Shown here one piece after another: positions 8,206-16,961 of a stretch of DNA of 64,000 nt. Source of the stretch: DATHBD01 sp035296325 (GTDB taxonomy: Bacteria > Actinomycetota > Actinomycetes > Mycobacteriales > Micromonosporaceae); NCBI GenBank assembly GCA_035296325.1, contig DATHBD010000031.1, positions 82,666 through 146,665 on the forward strand, written 5' to 3'. Numbering within the stretch: position 1 is the first letter of the stretch; every line of letters starts with the position of its first letter. A program made the translations under genes and the position numbers. The notes under the pieces were generated by a model. That model saw only the letters and a program-made list of their open reading frames with translations, did no database searches and had not been told where the DNA came from.

Positions 8206-9330
8206 TCACGAGAACCCGCTCACCGCAGCCAGGAAATCCGCGTAGAAGAGTGCCATCGCTGCGACCACACCGATGGCCGCGATGATCCAGAATCGGATCA
8301 CGATGTTGACCTCGCTCCAGCCGGCCAGCTCGAAGTGGTGCTGCAGTGGGACCATCCGGAAGATCCGCTTTCCGGTGAGCCGGAACGAGCCGATCTGCAT
8401 CACCCAGGTCACCACGATGAGGAAGAAGAGCACGCCGATGATCGGGACGAGCAGGATCGTCTTCGTGGCCAGCGCCAGCCCCGCGATCAGTGAACCCAGC
8501 GCCAGTGCCCCGGTGTCACCCATGAAGATCCGCGCCGGGGAGGCGTTCCACCACAGGAACCCGAAGAGCGCACCCGCCGCGGCGCCCGCGATCAGCGCCA
8601 CCTCCAGCGGATCCCGCACCTCGTAGCAGTATTTCAGCTGGTAGCTCGGGTCGGAGCACCAGTGCCGGTACTGCCAGAACGCGATCGCCATGTACGCCCC
8701 GATCACCATCACCGAGGCGCCGGTGGCCAGCCCGTCGAGCCCGTCGGTCAGGTTCACGGCGTTCGACATCGACGTCACCACGAGCACGAAGACCACGACC
8801 GCGCCGACCTTGCCGACGTTGAGCCAGTCGATGTCGCGGACAAAGGACAGCGCGGTACTGGCCACGGTCAGCTGCGACTGCGGGCCGGTGACGCCCTTGC
8901 TGGGGAAGTACAGCGCGATGGCGCCGAAGACCCCGCCGATGAGGGTCTGTCCGATCAACTTGCCGCGCTTGCTCATCCCGGCGCTGTTGCGCTTGCTCAC
9001 CTTGAGGTAGTCGTCGACGAAGCCCAGGATGCCGGTGCACACGAACAGCCCGAGGAGCACCACCGCGGTCGTGGTCGGCCCGGTCGGAGCCAACTGCTTG
9101 TCGGGCAGGGTGGTCATCACCAGGTGGCCCGCGACGTACGCGATGAGGGTGGCCAGGATGAACACCACCCCACCCATCGTGGGCGTGCCCTTCTTGCCCA
9201 GATGGGTCTGCGGACCGTCGCTGCGGATCGGCTGGTCGGCGCGCAGCTTGGTGAACGCGCGGATCGCCAACGGCGTGCCGAACAAGGAAATCACGAAGGC
9301 GACAAACGCCCCGACGAACACGGACCTCAT
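8206..9330 (-). CDS. mraY: Phospho-MurNAc-pentapeptide translocase MraY
   Basis: Integral membrane enzyme that makes lipid I by joining phospho-MurNAc-pentapeptide to undecaprenyl phosphate. It has 374 residues and about ten membrane segments. Diagnostic motifs are GFVDDYLK, NAVNLTDGLDGLA, MGDTGALALGS and PLQHHFEL, carrying the Asp and His residues of the active site. The start ATG at 9330 overlaps the murF stop (ATGA); the longer open frame upstream belongs to another frame of murF. A 10-bp gap separates it from murD. Confidence 0.97.
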   Translation of the reverse strand: MRSVFVGAFVAFVISLFGTPLAIRAFTKLRADQPIRSDGPQTHLGKKGTPTMGGVVFILATLIAYVAGHLVMTTLPDKQLAPTGPTTTAVVLLGLFVCTGILGFVDDYLKVSKRNSAGMSKRGKLIGQTLIGGVFGAIALYFPSKGVTGPQSQLTVASTALSFVRDIDWLNVGKVGAVVVFVLVVTSMSNAVNLTDGLDGLATGASVMVIGAYMAIAFWQYRHWCSDPSYQLKYCYEVRDPLEVALIAGAAAGALFGFLWWNASPARIFMGDTGALALGSLIAGLALATKTILLVPIIGVLFFLIVVTWVMQIGSFRLTGKRIFRMVPLQHHFELAGWSEVNIVIRFWIIAAIGVVAAMALFYADFLAAVSGFS

Positions 9331-10775
9331 CCGGTCGTCTCCGCCGCGTAGCCGGCTCCCGGGCGCAGCGCGTCCGCGCCGTCCCCGGAGGGCGCGCGAA
9401 GCGCGTCCGCGACGTCCCAGGTGCGGTACCGCGAGCCCTTGACCAGCACCACGTCGTCGGGCCGGAGCTCGGCCTCGAGCAGCGCGATGGCCGCCGCCTG
9501 ATCGGTCACCAGCACCGACGTTCCTCCCCAAGATTCGACAACGGCGGCCCCGTCCACAATCGCCGCCGCCGGTTCACCCACCACGACCAGCCGGTCGACC
9601 CCCACCTGCGCGGCGAGTCGGCCCACTTCCTCGTGCCCGGCTCGTTCGTACCCGCCGAGCTCGGCGTGGTAACCAAGCACCGCGAAGGTACGACGACCGC
9701 GCCCCAGCGCGACCAGCGCCTGCAGCGCTGTCGCCGTGGAGCCGGGGTTGGCGTTGTACGAGTCGTCGATCACCGTGACACCGTCGGCACGGTCGACCAC
9801 GTCCATTCTGCGGCCCGACACCTGTCGCAGCTGCCCCAGGGCTGCCGCGACCGCAGCGACGGGCATCCCGAGCTCGAGCGCGGCGGCCGCCACCAGCACC
9901 GTGTTGGCGACCTGGTGCCGCCCGGGCACGGCAAGTCGCACCGGCGCGGCGCCGTGCGGGGTGTGCAGGGTGTACGCCGCACGCCCGCGCCCGTCCAGCA
10001 CCACCTCGCCGGCCCGCACCTCGGCATCGGGTGCTTCGCCGGCCAGCACCACCCGGGCGGCGCTGCGGGCCGCCATGGCCCTGACCAGCGCGTCATCGGC
10101 GTTCAGCACCGCCAGGCCATCCGGCGGCAGCGCCTCCACCAGCTCGCCCTTGGCGGCGGCGATCGCCTCCACCGAGCCGAACTCACCGATGTGCGAGACC
10201 CCCACGTTGGTCACCAGACCCACCTGGGGAGGTGCGATGTCGCAGAGCAGCTTGATGTGGCCGGCGCCGCGCGCCCCCATCTCCAGGACGAGGAAACGGG
10301 TGCCCTCGTCGGCCCGGAGCACGGTGTGCGGCAGGCCCAGCTCGTTGTTCAACGATCCGGCCGGCGCGACCGTGGGGCCGAGCCGGTCGAGTACCTGGGC
10401 CAGGAAGTCCTTGGTGGTGGTCTTGCCCGACGATCCGGTGAGGCCGACCACCGTGAGCCCCGGCGGCCGGTCGTGCAGCCGGTCCAGCAGCGCTCGGGCC
10501 AACCGGCCCATGCCGGCCCGGGGATCATCGAGCAGGATCATCGGCACATCGGCGACCTCGCGGCTGCCCAGCACGGCCACGGCTCCGCCGCGCACCGCCG
10601 CCCCGGCGAAGTCGTGCCCGTCGACATGCTCGCCGGCGAACGCGACGAAGAGCCCACCCGGCCCGACCTTGCGGGAGTCGAACTCGATCGGGCCGGTCAC
10701 CACCGCCCCCGGATCGCCGGCGACGAGCCGCCCGCCGAGCAGGGCGGCGACCTCGTCCAGGCGCATGGCGATCAT
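9327..10775 (-). CDS. murF: UDP-MurNAc-tripeptide--D-Ala-D-Ala ligase MurF
   Basis: Cytoplasmic ligase that adds D-Ala-D-Ala to UDP-MurNAc-tripeptide, completing the pentapeptide. It has 482 residues. The P-loop is TGSSGKTTTKD, the central domain has NNELGLPHTVL and LEMGARGAGHI, and the C-terminal domain has DDSYNANPGS. The ATG at 10775 overlaps the murE stop as ATGA; an internal ATG three codons later is less likely because it would break the coupling pattern. It is one of the few Mur ligases here without a repeat insertion. Confidence 0.97.
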   Translation of the reverse strand: MIAMRLDEVAALLGGRLVAGDPGAVVTGPIEFDSRKVGPGGLFVAFAGEHVDGHDFAGAAVRGGAVAVLGSREVADVPMILLDDPRAGMGRLARALLDRLHDRPPGLTVVGLTGSSGKTTTKDFLAQVLDRLGPTVAPAGSLNNELGLPHTVLRADEGTRFLVLEMGARGAGHIKLLCDIAPPQVGLVTNVGVSHIGEFGSVEAIAAAKGELVEALPPDGLAVLNADDALVRAMAARSAARVVLAGEAPDAEVRAGEVVLDGRGRAAYTLHTPHGAAPVRLAVPGRHQVANTVLVAAAALELGMPVAAVAAALGQLRQVSGRRMDVVDRADGVTVIDDSYNANPGSTATALQALVALGRGRRTFAVLGYHAELGGYERAGHEEVGRLAAQVGVDRLVVVGEPAAAIVDGAAVVESWGGTSVLVTDQAAAIALLEAELRPDDVVLVKGSRYRTWDVADALRAPSGDGADALRPGAGYAAETTG

Positions 10776-12565
10776 CGTGCCGCTCCGGTGGCTGGGGCGC
10801 TCGCGTGCCCGCGCAGCGCGTCGGCCAGTTCCACCCGGTCGTCGAACGGGTACGTCCGGCCCGCGATCTCCTGCCCCCGCTCATGCCCCTTGCCCAGCAC
10901 CGCCACCACGTCGCCGGGGCGGGCGAGCCCGACCGCGTGCCGGATGGCGGCCCGCCGATCGGGCACCTCGATCACCTCAGCGCCGCCGGCCCGACTGCTG
11001 CCGGGCCGACTGCTGCCGGCCCGACTGCTGCCGGCCCGACTGCCTGCGTCGCGGGCGCCCTGGAGCACCTGCGCGCGGATGGCCGCGGGATCCTCCGTCC
11101 GGGGATTGTCGTCGGTCACGAGCACCAGATCCGCGCCCCGGGCCGCGGCCGCGCCCATCACCGGTCGTTTCCCGCGGTCCCGGTCGCCGCCAGCGCCGAT
11201 CACGCAGATCAGCCGAGCGCCGTCGCGCACCAGGCGACGCAGCGCGGCCAGCACCTCCACCACCGCGTCCGGCTTGTGGGCGTAGTCAACGACGCCGATC
11301 ACCCCAGCCGGCGCACCGCCCGACCCGCCACCGGGCACGCCGCCCGACCCGCCGCCGGGCGCTCCGCCCGACCCGCCGCCGGGCGCTCCGCCGCGATCGT
11401 TGACGCGCTCCATCCGGCCCGGTGCGCCGGGGCAGGCCGCGACGGCCGCCGCGGCGACCACGGGATCGACGTCGACGGCGACCAACACGGCGATCGCGAG
11501 CAGCGCGTTGGCGACGTTGTGGTGCCCGGGCAGGCTCACGCCCGCGGGCACGGCGACGCCACCCGGCCCGTGCGCGACGAACCGCTGGGCGTATCCGTCA
11601 TCGACGAGCCCGGTGGCGTACCAGGTCGCGTCCGCCGCCCCCCGCGCTGAGTAGGTCTGCACAACGGGGGCCTGCACAGCTGGGGTCTGACCAGCAGACG
11701 TCCGGCCAGCTGGGGGCTGTCCAGCTGGAGTCTGACCAGCGGGGGTCTGCACGCCCGATCGCAGCAGGCGGCGTCCCCCCTCGTCGTCGAGGTTGATCAC
11801 CGCCGTGCCGCTGCGCCCGTCGAAGAGCCGCGCCTTGGCCTGGAAGTACTCCTCGACATCGGCGTGGAAGTCGAGATGGTCGGTGCCGAGGTTGGTGAAC
11901 CCGCCGACCCGGAACCGCACGCCGCCGACCCGGCCCAGTGCCAGCGCGTGGCTGGAGACCTCCATGGCGACGCTGTCCACCCCCCGCTCCACCGCCACCG
12001 CGAGGAGCGCCTGCAGGTCGGTCGCCTCCGGCGTGGTCCGCACGCTGTCCAGCACCAGATCGCCCATCCGGGTCTCCACCGTGCCGATCAGCCCGGTTAC
12101 CCGCCCGGCCGCCCGCAGGCCGGCCTCGATCAGGTACGCCGTTGAGGTCTTCCCCGCGGTACCGGTGATGCCGAGCACCGTCAGGCCGCGGGTCGGGTCG
12201 CCGTACACCCGTGCCGCGACCTCGCCGAGCACCGCCCGCGGATCGGGCACCACGATCGCCGGCAGGTCCGCCTGCTGTGCCGCGGCGGCACCCACCGGGT
12301 CGGTCAGCACCGCCACGGCGCCGGCCCGCGCGGCCGCAGCGATGAACTCGGCACCGTGGTGGCGACTGCCGGGCAGCGCCGCGTACAGGTCACCGGGCAG
12401 CACCGACTCGCTCGCATGGGTCACGCCCGAGACGGCGCCGTGCCCGAACTCGGGCGGCACCGGCACGGCAAGTGCGGCCGCCAGCTCGGCCAGGGCCGTC
12501 GGCGACACGCTCCGGGGGCGGGGATAGCCGGGCACGGGGCTAGACCATACCGGCAAGGTGCACAT
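10772..12565 (-). CDS. murE: UDP-MurNAc-dipeptide--meso-DAP ligase MurE, with three repeat insertions
   Basis: Cytoplasmic ligase adding the third residue of the stem peptide. DNPRTEDP is the meso-diaminopimelate specificity motif, so the wall should contain meso-DAP. The P-loop is GITGTAGKTSTA and the carbamylated lysine lies in FQAKARLF. At 597 residues it is about 80-100 longer than usual. Three low-complexity stretches account for this: TPAGQ-type repeats near residues 270-300, GGAPGGGS repeats near 390-418, and SRAGS repeats near 507-528. The start is uncertain: the ATG at 12565 lacks a good ribosome site, and GTG codons slightly downstream are possible. A 48-bp gap separates it from ftsI. 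Confidence 0.95.
   Translation of the reverse strand: MCTLPVWSSPVPGYPRPRSVSPTALAELAAALAVPVPPEFGHGAVSGVTHASESVLPGDLYAALPGSRHHGAEFIAAAARAGAVAVLTDPVGAAAAQQADLPAIVVPDPRAVLGEVAARVYGDPTRGLTVLGITGTAGKTSTAYLIEAGLRAAGRVTGLIGTVETRMGDLVLDSVRTTPEATDLQALLAVAVERGVDSVAMEVSSHALALGRVGGVRFRVGGFTNLGTDHLDFHADVEEYFQAKARLFDGRSGTAVINLDDEGGRRLLRSGVQTPAGQTPAGQPPAGRTSAGQTPAVQAPVVQTYSARGAADATWYATGLVDDGYAQRFVAHGPGGVAVPAGVSLPGHHNVANALLAIAVLVAVDVDPVVAAAAVAACPGAPGRMERVNDRGGAPGGGSGGAPGGGSGGVPGGGSGGAPAGVIGVVDYAHKPDAVVEVLAALRRLVRDGARLICVIGAGGDRDRGKRPVMGAAAARGADLVLVTDDNPRTEDPAAIRAQVLQGARDAGSRAGSSRAGSSRPGSSRAGGAEVIEVPDRRAAIRHAVGLARPGDVVAVLGKGHERGQEIAGRTYPFDDRVELADALRGHASAPATGAAR
10980..11045. repeat. In-frame 15-bp tandem repeat in murE (C-terminal domain)
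   Basis: About four copies of a 15-bp unit (CCGACTGCTGCCGGC type) encode SRAGS pentapeptides just after the DNPR motif. Confidence 0.85.
11311..11396. repeat. In-frame 24-bp tandem repeat in murE
   Basis: Three and a half copies of a 24-bp unit encode the octapeptide GGAPGGGS, just before the conserved VDYAHKPDA motif. Confidence 0.85.
11663..11755. repeat. In-frame 15-bp tandem repeat in murE (central domain)
   Basis: About six diverged copies of a 15-bp unit encode QTPAG-like pentapeptides after NLDDEGGRRLL. Confidence 0.85.
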
Positions 12566-12613
12566 CCGCCACGCGGGGCCGAGGCCCGGTCCGGCGGGTC
12601 ACGGGCAGGGGCG

Positions 12614-15034
12614 TCACGGATAGATTCGAAGCGTCGGCGGCCGGGTTTCTGTCGGCGGCACCCGGTAGCGCTGCAGCGCAAAGGTCATCATTTCGCTGAA
12701 CGCCGGAGCCGAGACACTACCGCCGCCGCCGCTGGGCACGTGCGCGAAGACGGCAATCACATACTTCGGCGCCTCCGCCGGCGCCATGCCGATGAACGAC
12801 GCGATGTCGCCGGGCGCGTACCCGCCGTTCTGCGGCATCTTGCCGGTCCCGGTCTTGCCGGATACCCGGTATCCGGGGACGGCGGCCAGCTTGCCCGTCG
12901 CACCGTCCAGGGTGACCACCCCCTCCATCATGGCCCGCAACTGCCGGGCGGTCTCCGGAGAGATCACCCGCCGGGTCACCGGCGGCTTGGCCGGCGTGGA
13001 CCGCCCCTCCGAGGTGATCGTGGCCTGCACCACATGCGGCTGGACCCACACTCCGTCGTTCGCGATCGCGGCGTACGCCGCCGCCATCTGCAGGGTGGTG
13101 GTCACGACGCCGTGTCCGATCGGAATCGACCCGGAGCTGGAGCCGGTCCACTGCTCCGGTGGGAGCAGCTGACCTGGTGCCTCACCCGGCAGGCCGACGT
13201 TTGTCGGCTCGCCCAGACCGAACTTCTTCTGGTACTCGTAGAGCTTCTCCCGGCCGAGCTGATCCGCCACCTTGATCGTGCCGATGTTGGACGAGAGAGC
13301 CAGCAGCCCCGGCATGGTCATCAGCGTCTCTTTGGCGTGCGGATGGGTGTCCTTGTACTGCTGGTCGCCCTTGGTGATCGACGGCCCGACGGACACGGTG
13401 GTGTCCGGGGTGATCACCTTCTCCTCGAGCGCCGCGCCCAGCACGATCGCCTTGTGCCCCGAACCGGGTTCGAACACGATCTGCGTGCAGGCATCCATCC
13501 GCTGCTGGGGCGTGTAGGACGACGGCTTGGCGGCGTCGTAGGAGGGGTAGCTCGCCTGTGCCAGCACCTCGCCCTGCATGTTGAGTACCACCGCCGCGCC
13601 GAACGTCGCCTGCACACCGCGCATCCGGTCCCACAGCGTGCGCTGCACGTCGTACTGCAGATCGCGGTCGATGGTGAGCCGTACCGAGCTGCCCGGCCGC
13701 GCGGGGGTTTCGGTGTTGACGCCGCCGGGGATCTCCCGGGTCAGGTCGCTCTCGCCGCGCTCGAACGTCCGCTCGCCGTCGACTCCGGCCAGGATCTTGT
13801 CGTGGGCCTGCTCGATGCCGGCCTGTCCGCGATGATCACCGGACCGGGTGAACCCGACGACATTGGCGGCAAGGTCGTGACCGACCACGAACCGTCGCTC
13901 GTCCCGATCGGCCCAGACGCCCGGCAGATCCAGCGCGACGACGGCGTCACCGACGCTGATGTCGGTGCCGCGTGCGAGGTACTCGAATTCCACCTCGGTG
14001 CCGTCGGCCCGCTTGTGCCGGACCAGCTTGCCGACGAGTTCGGACCGGCTCACGCCCATCCCGCTCAGGGTGGGGAAGAGTTTGTCGGCGGTCGCCTCAG
14101 GGTCCTTGACCAGCGTGGGATCGGCGACGATGGCCCGCGCCTCGACGCTGCGGACGAGCACCGCGCCGTCCCGGTCGTAGATCGCCCCGCGTGGCGCGGG
14201 CAGGTCCACCGTCCGCAGCCGGTCGCGCAGCCCTTCGGCGGCGTACGCCTTCGCGTCGACCAGTTGGATCTGTACCAGGCGCCCCGCGATGAGCGTGAAG
14301 ATCGCGAGAGCCAGCACGGTACCCAGGCGCAGCCGCCGCCGCGGGTCCGCCGGACGCGGCACTGCCTGCGGTCGGCGCTTCGAGGCCCGCGCCTTGGCCC
14401 GCGGCCGATCGGACCGACCGCCGCCCGCACCGCCACCCGACCCGCCGCCCGAGCCGGTCCGGGCGCGGGGGTTGGCACCGCGTCCCTCGTCCGAGGCTGG
14501 GCGACGCTTGGCGGCCTTGCCTGTCGTGGGCGCACCTTCGGCCGCCCGGCCCGTCGGCGGCCGACCGTCGCCCGCCCGGCCCGTCGTGGGTCGCCCTGCG
14601 GCCGCCCGGCCCGGGGACGGCTTTCTGGCCGCCGCCGGGTCGCCCAGTCGATCACCAGGGTGAACCACCTGGAGCTTCGGCCGTGCCCGCTCGGTGCCGG
14701 CCCGCTCGGTATTTGCCCGCTCGGTGCGGGGCCGCTCGGTATTTGCCCGCTCGGTGCGGGGCCGCTCGGTGCGGGGCCGCTCGGTGCGGGGCCGCTCGGC
14801 GCCCGCCCGCTCGGTGCGGGGCGGATCCACGGGCGCCCGGTGGGGGGCGTCGTGGCTCTGCGCCTCCGCTTCGGCACTCTCGCGCACCGTACGCCCTCGC
14901 GGTGTGTACCGCCGCGCGTCGGCGAGGCCGCCGCGGGCGGAACTCCCGCGGCCGCGCAGCGGCACGACCGACTCGTCCGGGGACGGGGTCGTGCCGCGGC
15001 GCGGAATACGCCTCGGATCCGGCGCGCGCGTCAT
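12614..15034 (-). CDS. ftsI: Septal transpeptidase FtsI (PBP3) with a long repetitive cytoplasmic tail
   Basis: Class B penicillin-binding protein that cross-links septal peptidoglycan. It has 806 residues. About 235 residues precede the single membrane segment (LGTVLALAIFTLIAGRLVQI) and are disordered, Arg-rich and repetitive, including TERPR pentapeptides at residues 68-117. The catalytic domain has the acylation motif SGHK (in EPGSGHK, where S-T-F-K is more usual), SSN and KTGTG. The ATG at 15034 lies 2 bp after the ftsL stop. Actinobacterial FtsI proteins often have long tails, but the tandem pentapeptides here look recent. Confidence 0.96.
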   Translation of the reverse strand: MTRAPDPRRIPRRGTTPSPDESVVPLRGRGSSARGGLADARRYTPRGRTVRESAEAEAQSHDAPHRAPVDPPRTERAGAERPRTERPRTERPRTERANTERPRTERANTERAGTERARPKLQVVHPGDRLGDPAAARKPSPGRAAAGRPTTGRAGDGRPPTGRAAEGAPTTGKAAKRRPASDEGRGANPRARTGSGGGSGGGAGGGRSDRPRAKARASKRRPQAVPRPADPRRRLRLGTVLALAIFTLIAGRLVQIQLVDAKAYAAEGLRDRLRTVDLPAPRGAIYDRDGAVLVRSVEARAIVADPTLVKDPEATADKLFPTLSGMGVSRSELVGKLVRHKRADGTEVEFEYLARGTDISVGDAVVALDLPGVWADRDERRFVVGHDLAANVVGFTRSGDHRGQAGIEQAHDKILAGVDGERTFERGESDLTREIPGGVNTETPARPGSSVRLTIDRDLQYDVQRTLWDRMRGVQATFGAAVVLNMQGEVLAQASYPSYDAAKPSSYTPQQRMDACTQIVFEPGSGHKAIVLGAALEEKVITPDTTVSVGPSITKGDQQYKDTHPHAKETLMTMPGLLALSSNIGTIKVADQLGREKLYEYQKKFGLGEPTNVGLPGEAPGQLLPPEQWTGSSSGSIPIGHGVVTTTLQMAAAYAAIANDGVWVQPHVVQATITSEGRSTPAKPPVTRRVISPETARQLRAMMEGVVTLDGATGKLAAVPGYRVSGKTGTGKMPQNGGYAPGDIASFIGMAPAEAPKYVIAVFAHVPSGGGGSVSAPAFSEMMTFALQRYRVPPTETRPPTLRIYP
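14683..14830. repeat. In-frame 15-bp tandem repeat in ftsI
   Basis: About nine copies of a 15-bp unit (CGCTCGGTGCGGGGC with variants containing GTATTTGCC) encode TERPR or TERAN pentapeptides in the cytoplasmic tail. Confidence 0.9.
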
Positions 15035-15036
15035 GG

Positions 15037-15714
15037 CTACCGCCCAGCCGGGCTCGACCCGGGCTGGGGCACGCCGAGCTTGCGGCCGTCGGGCAGGACG
15101 ATGTAGGCCGGCGTACGGGACGGCACCAGGCCGAGCCGGGTCGCCGCGGCGGCCAGCTCACCGGGCGACTCCAGAAAAGCCAGTTCCCGCTCCAGCCCCT
15201 GCTGCCGCAGGTCCAGCGCACTCTGCTGCTGCTCCATGGTGTGCAGCGTGAACGCGTTCTCGACGATCTTGGTATTGATCACCAGAATGCCCACCACACC
15301 GGCCACCACCAGCGCGAGCACCAGCGCGACGAACGGCGCGCGTGGTGCCGACACGGGCATCGGCGGCGCGACCTCCAGCCGCGGTGCCGCCGCTGAACTG
15401 CGGTGTGGCTGCGCCGGTGACGTACGCTCCGGCGCCAGCGCGGTCGCGCCGGCGACCGGGAACTGCACGGCCGGACCGCGCGCGGTCGCTACGTCGCGGG
15501 TACGCCGAGTGCCCCGCACCTCGGTCCCTGCCGCCGCGCTCGCCCGCTGTGCCGTCGTCCGCTGTGCCGTCGTCCCCGCCCGTTGTGCAGTCGCCCGTTC
15601 TGCCCCCGCCCGTTCTGCCCCCGCCCGTTGTGCCACCGCGGTCCGGCCCCCCGACCGCGGTACGCCCCCAGACGCCCGCCCCGCCATGGTGCTGGTGTCC
15701 CTCGACATTTGCAT
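15037..15714 (-). CDS. ftsL: FtsL/DivIC-like septum formation protein
   Basis: Bitopic protein in the position of ftsL. It has 225 residues: a cytoplasmic tail of about 125 residues with AERAG/AQRAG pentapeptide repeats, one membrane segment near residues 127-147, and a short coiled coil (LHTMEQQQSALDLRQQGLE) followed by a small C-terminal domain. Homologues act with FtsB/DivIC and FtsQ to activate FtsWI. The start is well supported by GGGGGAGGTG just upstream; a second ATG two codons later is possible. Sequence identity is low in this family, so the name rests on position and architecture. Confidence 0.85.
   Translation of the reverse strand: MQMSRDTSTMAGRASGGVPRSGGRTAVAQRAGAERAGAERATAQRAGTTAQRTTAQRASAAAGTEVRGTRRTRDVATARGPAVQFPVAGATALAPERTSPAQPHRSSAAAPRLEVAPPMPVSAPRAPFVALVLALVVAGVVGILVINTKIVENAFTLHTMEQQQSALDLRQQGLERELAFLESPGELAAAATRLGLVPSRTPAYIVLPDGRKLGVPQPGSSPAGR
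15520..15650. repeat. In-frame 15-bp tandem repeat in ftsL
   Basis: Repeats of a 15-bp unit (CGCCCGTTCTGCCCC and variants) encode AERAG/AQRAG pentapeptides in the cytoplasmic tail. Confidence 0.85.
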
Positions 15715-15754
15715 CGCACCTCCCCCTCAACTTCGTGTTCGTGATCCCCTTGTC

Positions 15755-16711
15755 CTATGTGGACAAGCTCAGTCGCTCGATTGCCCGCAGCTTCGCCGAC
15801 GCGGAGCGCGGGTTCTCCGCCGTCTCGGCCGCTGTCGGGGTCTCCGCCCCCCGTGCCAGCAGCCGGTACTTCGGTTCGCTGCCGGCCGGAACGACCGGCA
15901 GCCCGGGCGGCACGGTCGACCGCGACCGCGCCACAAATGCCTGTTTCACCAGGCGGTCCTCGAGCGACTGGTACGCCATGACCACCATCCGGCCGCCCGG
16001 GCGCAATGCGTCCAGTGCCGCCGGCAGCGCCGCGGCAAGCGCCTCCAGTTCCCCGTTCACTTCGATCCGCAAGGCCTGGAACGTGCGCTTGGCCGGGTGC
16101 CCGCCGGTCCGCCGGGCCGGCGCCGGCACCGCCTCCCGAACGAGTTCCCCGAGGCGTGCCGACGAGTCCAGCGGCGCTTTCTCCCGCTCGCGCACGATGG
16201 CCGTGGCGATCCGGAAGGCGAACCGCTCCTCGCCGTAGGTCCGCAGGATCCGCGCCAGGTCGCCGACGCTGTAGGTGTTGACCACCTCAGCTGCCGTCCT
16301 GCCCCGGGACATGTCCATCCGCATGTCCAGCGGACCGTCCTGGGCGTAGGCGAATCCTCGCTCGGCCTCATCCAGTTGTAGTGATGAGACGCCCAGGTCG
16401 AACAGCACCCCGTCCACGGCGGTGATCCCGAGTTGCTCGAGCACCTCGGACACCTCGTCGTAGACGGCGTGCACGAGGTGGGTCCGCCCGGCGAAGGGCG
16501 CAAGCCGCTCCCCCGCCAGGGACAGGGCCTGCTCGTCCCGGTCGAGACCCACCAGGGTCACGTCCGGGTGCGCGGCCAGGACGGCCTCGGCGTGCCCGCC
16601 CAGGCCCAAGGTGGCGTCCAGGTGCACCGCACCCGGCCGGGTCAGCGCGGGGGCGAGCAGCTCGAGACACCGCTCGAGCAGTACGGGTACATGCGTGCCC
16701 CGCTCGCCCAT
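15755..16711 (-). CDS. rsmH: 16S rRNA (cytosine-1402-N4)-methyltransferase RsmH
   Basis: SAM-dependent methyltransferase (formerly MraW) that modifies C1402 of 16S rRNA. It has 318 residues. Motif I is DATLGLGGHAEA, followed by GLDRDEQAL, the family motif DLGVSSLQLDEAERGFAY and PLDMRMD. The open frame extends 46 codons upstream, but the ATG at 16711 (MGERGTHVPVLL) is preceded by AAGGGGGT and matches the family start. A 40-bp gap separates it from ftsL, and a 250-bp gap with a hairpin separates it from mraZ. Confidence 0.97.
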   Translation of the reverse strand: MGERGTHVPVLLERCLELLAPALTRPGAVHLDATLGLGGHAEAVLAAHPDVTLVGLDRDEQALSLAGERLAPFAGRTHLVHAVYDEVSEVLEQLGITAVDGVLFDLGVSSLQLDEAERGFAYAQDGPLDMRMDMSRGRTAAEVVNTYSVGDLARILRTYGEERFAFRIATAIVREREKAPLDSSARLGELVREAVPAPARRTGGHPAKRTFQALRIEVNGELEALAAALPAALDALRPGGRMVVMAYQSLEDRLVKQAFVARSRSTVPPGLPVVPAGSEPKYRLLARGAETPTAAETAENPRSASAKLRAIERLSLST

Positions 16712-16852
16712 CACTGACCCCCTTGGTGCCGGAGTCGGCGATGGTTCGCGGCCATCGCCGTTCCGGCCGGTTCGGCTGGCTCCGTCCGCGTACCTGCGTC
16801 GCGGCCGGCCCGATGCCACCGACGTACCGCCAGATCCCCATCCGCTCACCCG

Positions 16853-16878
16853 CCTGACGCCGGGGAAGTGGCGTCAGG
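16853..16878 (-). terminator. Hairpin between mraZ and rsmH (possible attenuator)
   Basis: CCTGACGCC and GGCGTCAGG form a perfect 9-bp stem with an 8-base loop in the mraZ-rsmH gap. No U-rich tail follows on the minus strand, so it could weaken read-through or mark RNA processing rather than stop transcription fully. Confidence 0.5.
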
Positions 16879-16961
16879 AGTAGGAGCGGGTGGAGATCAA
16901 GCGGTACGTCGAAGGCAGTGCAGCGCCACCGTCGGTGAGAACGGCGGCGAAGCTTCCGGTG

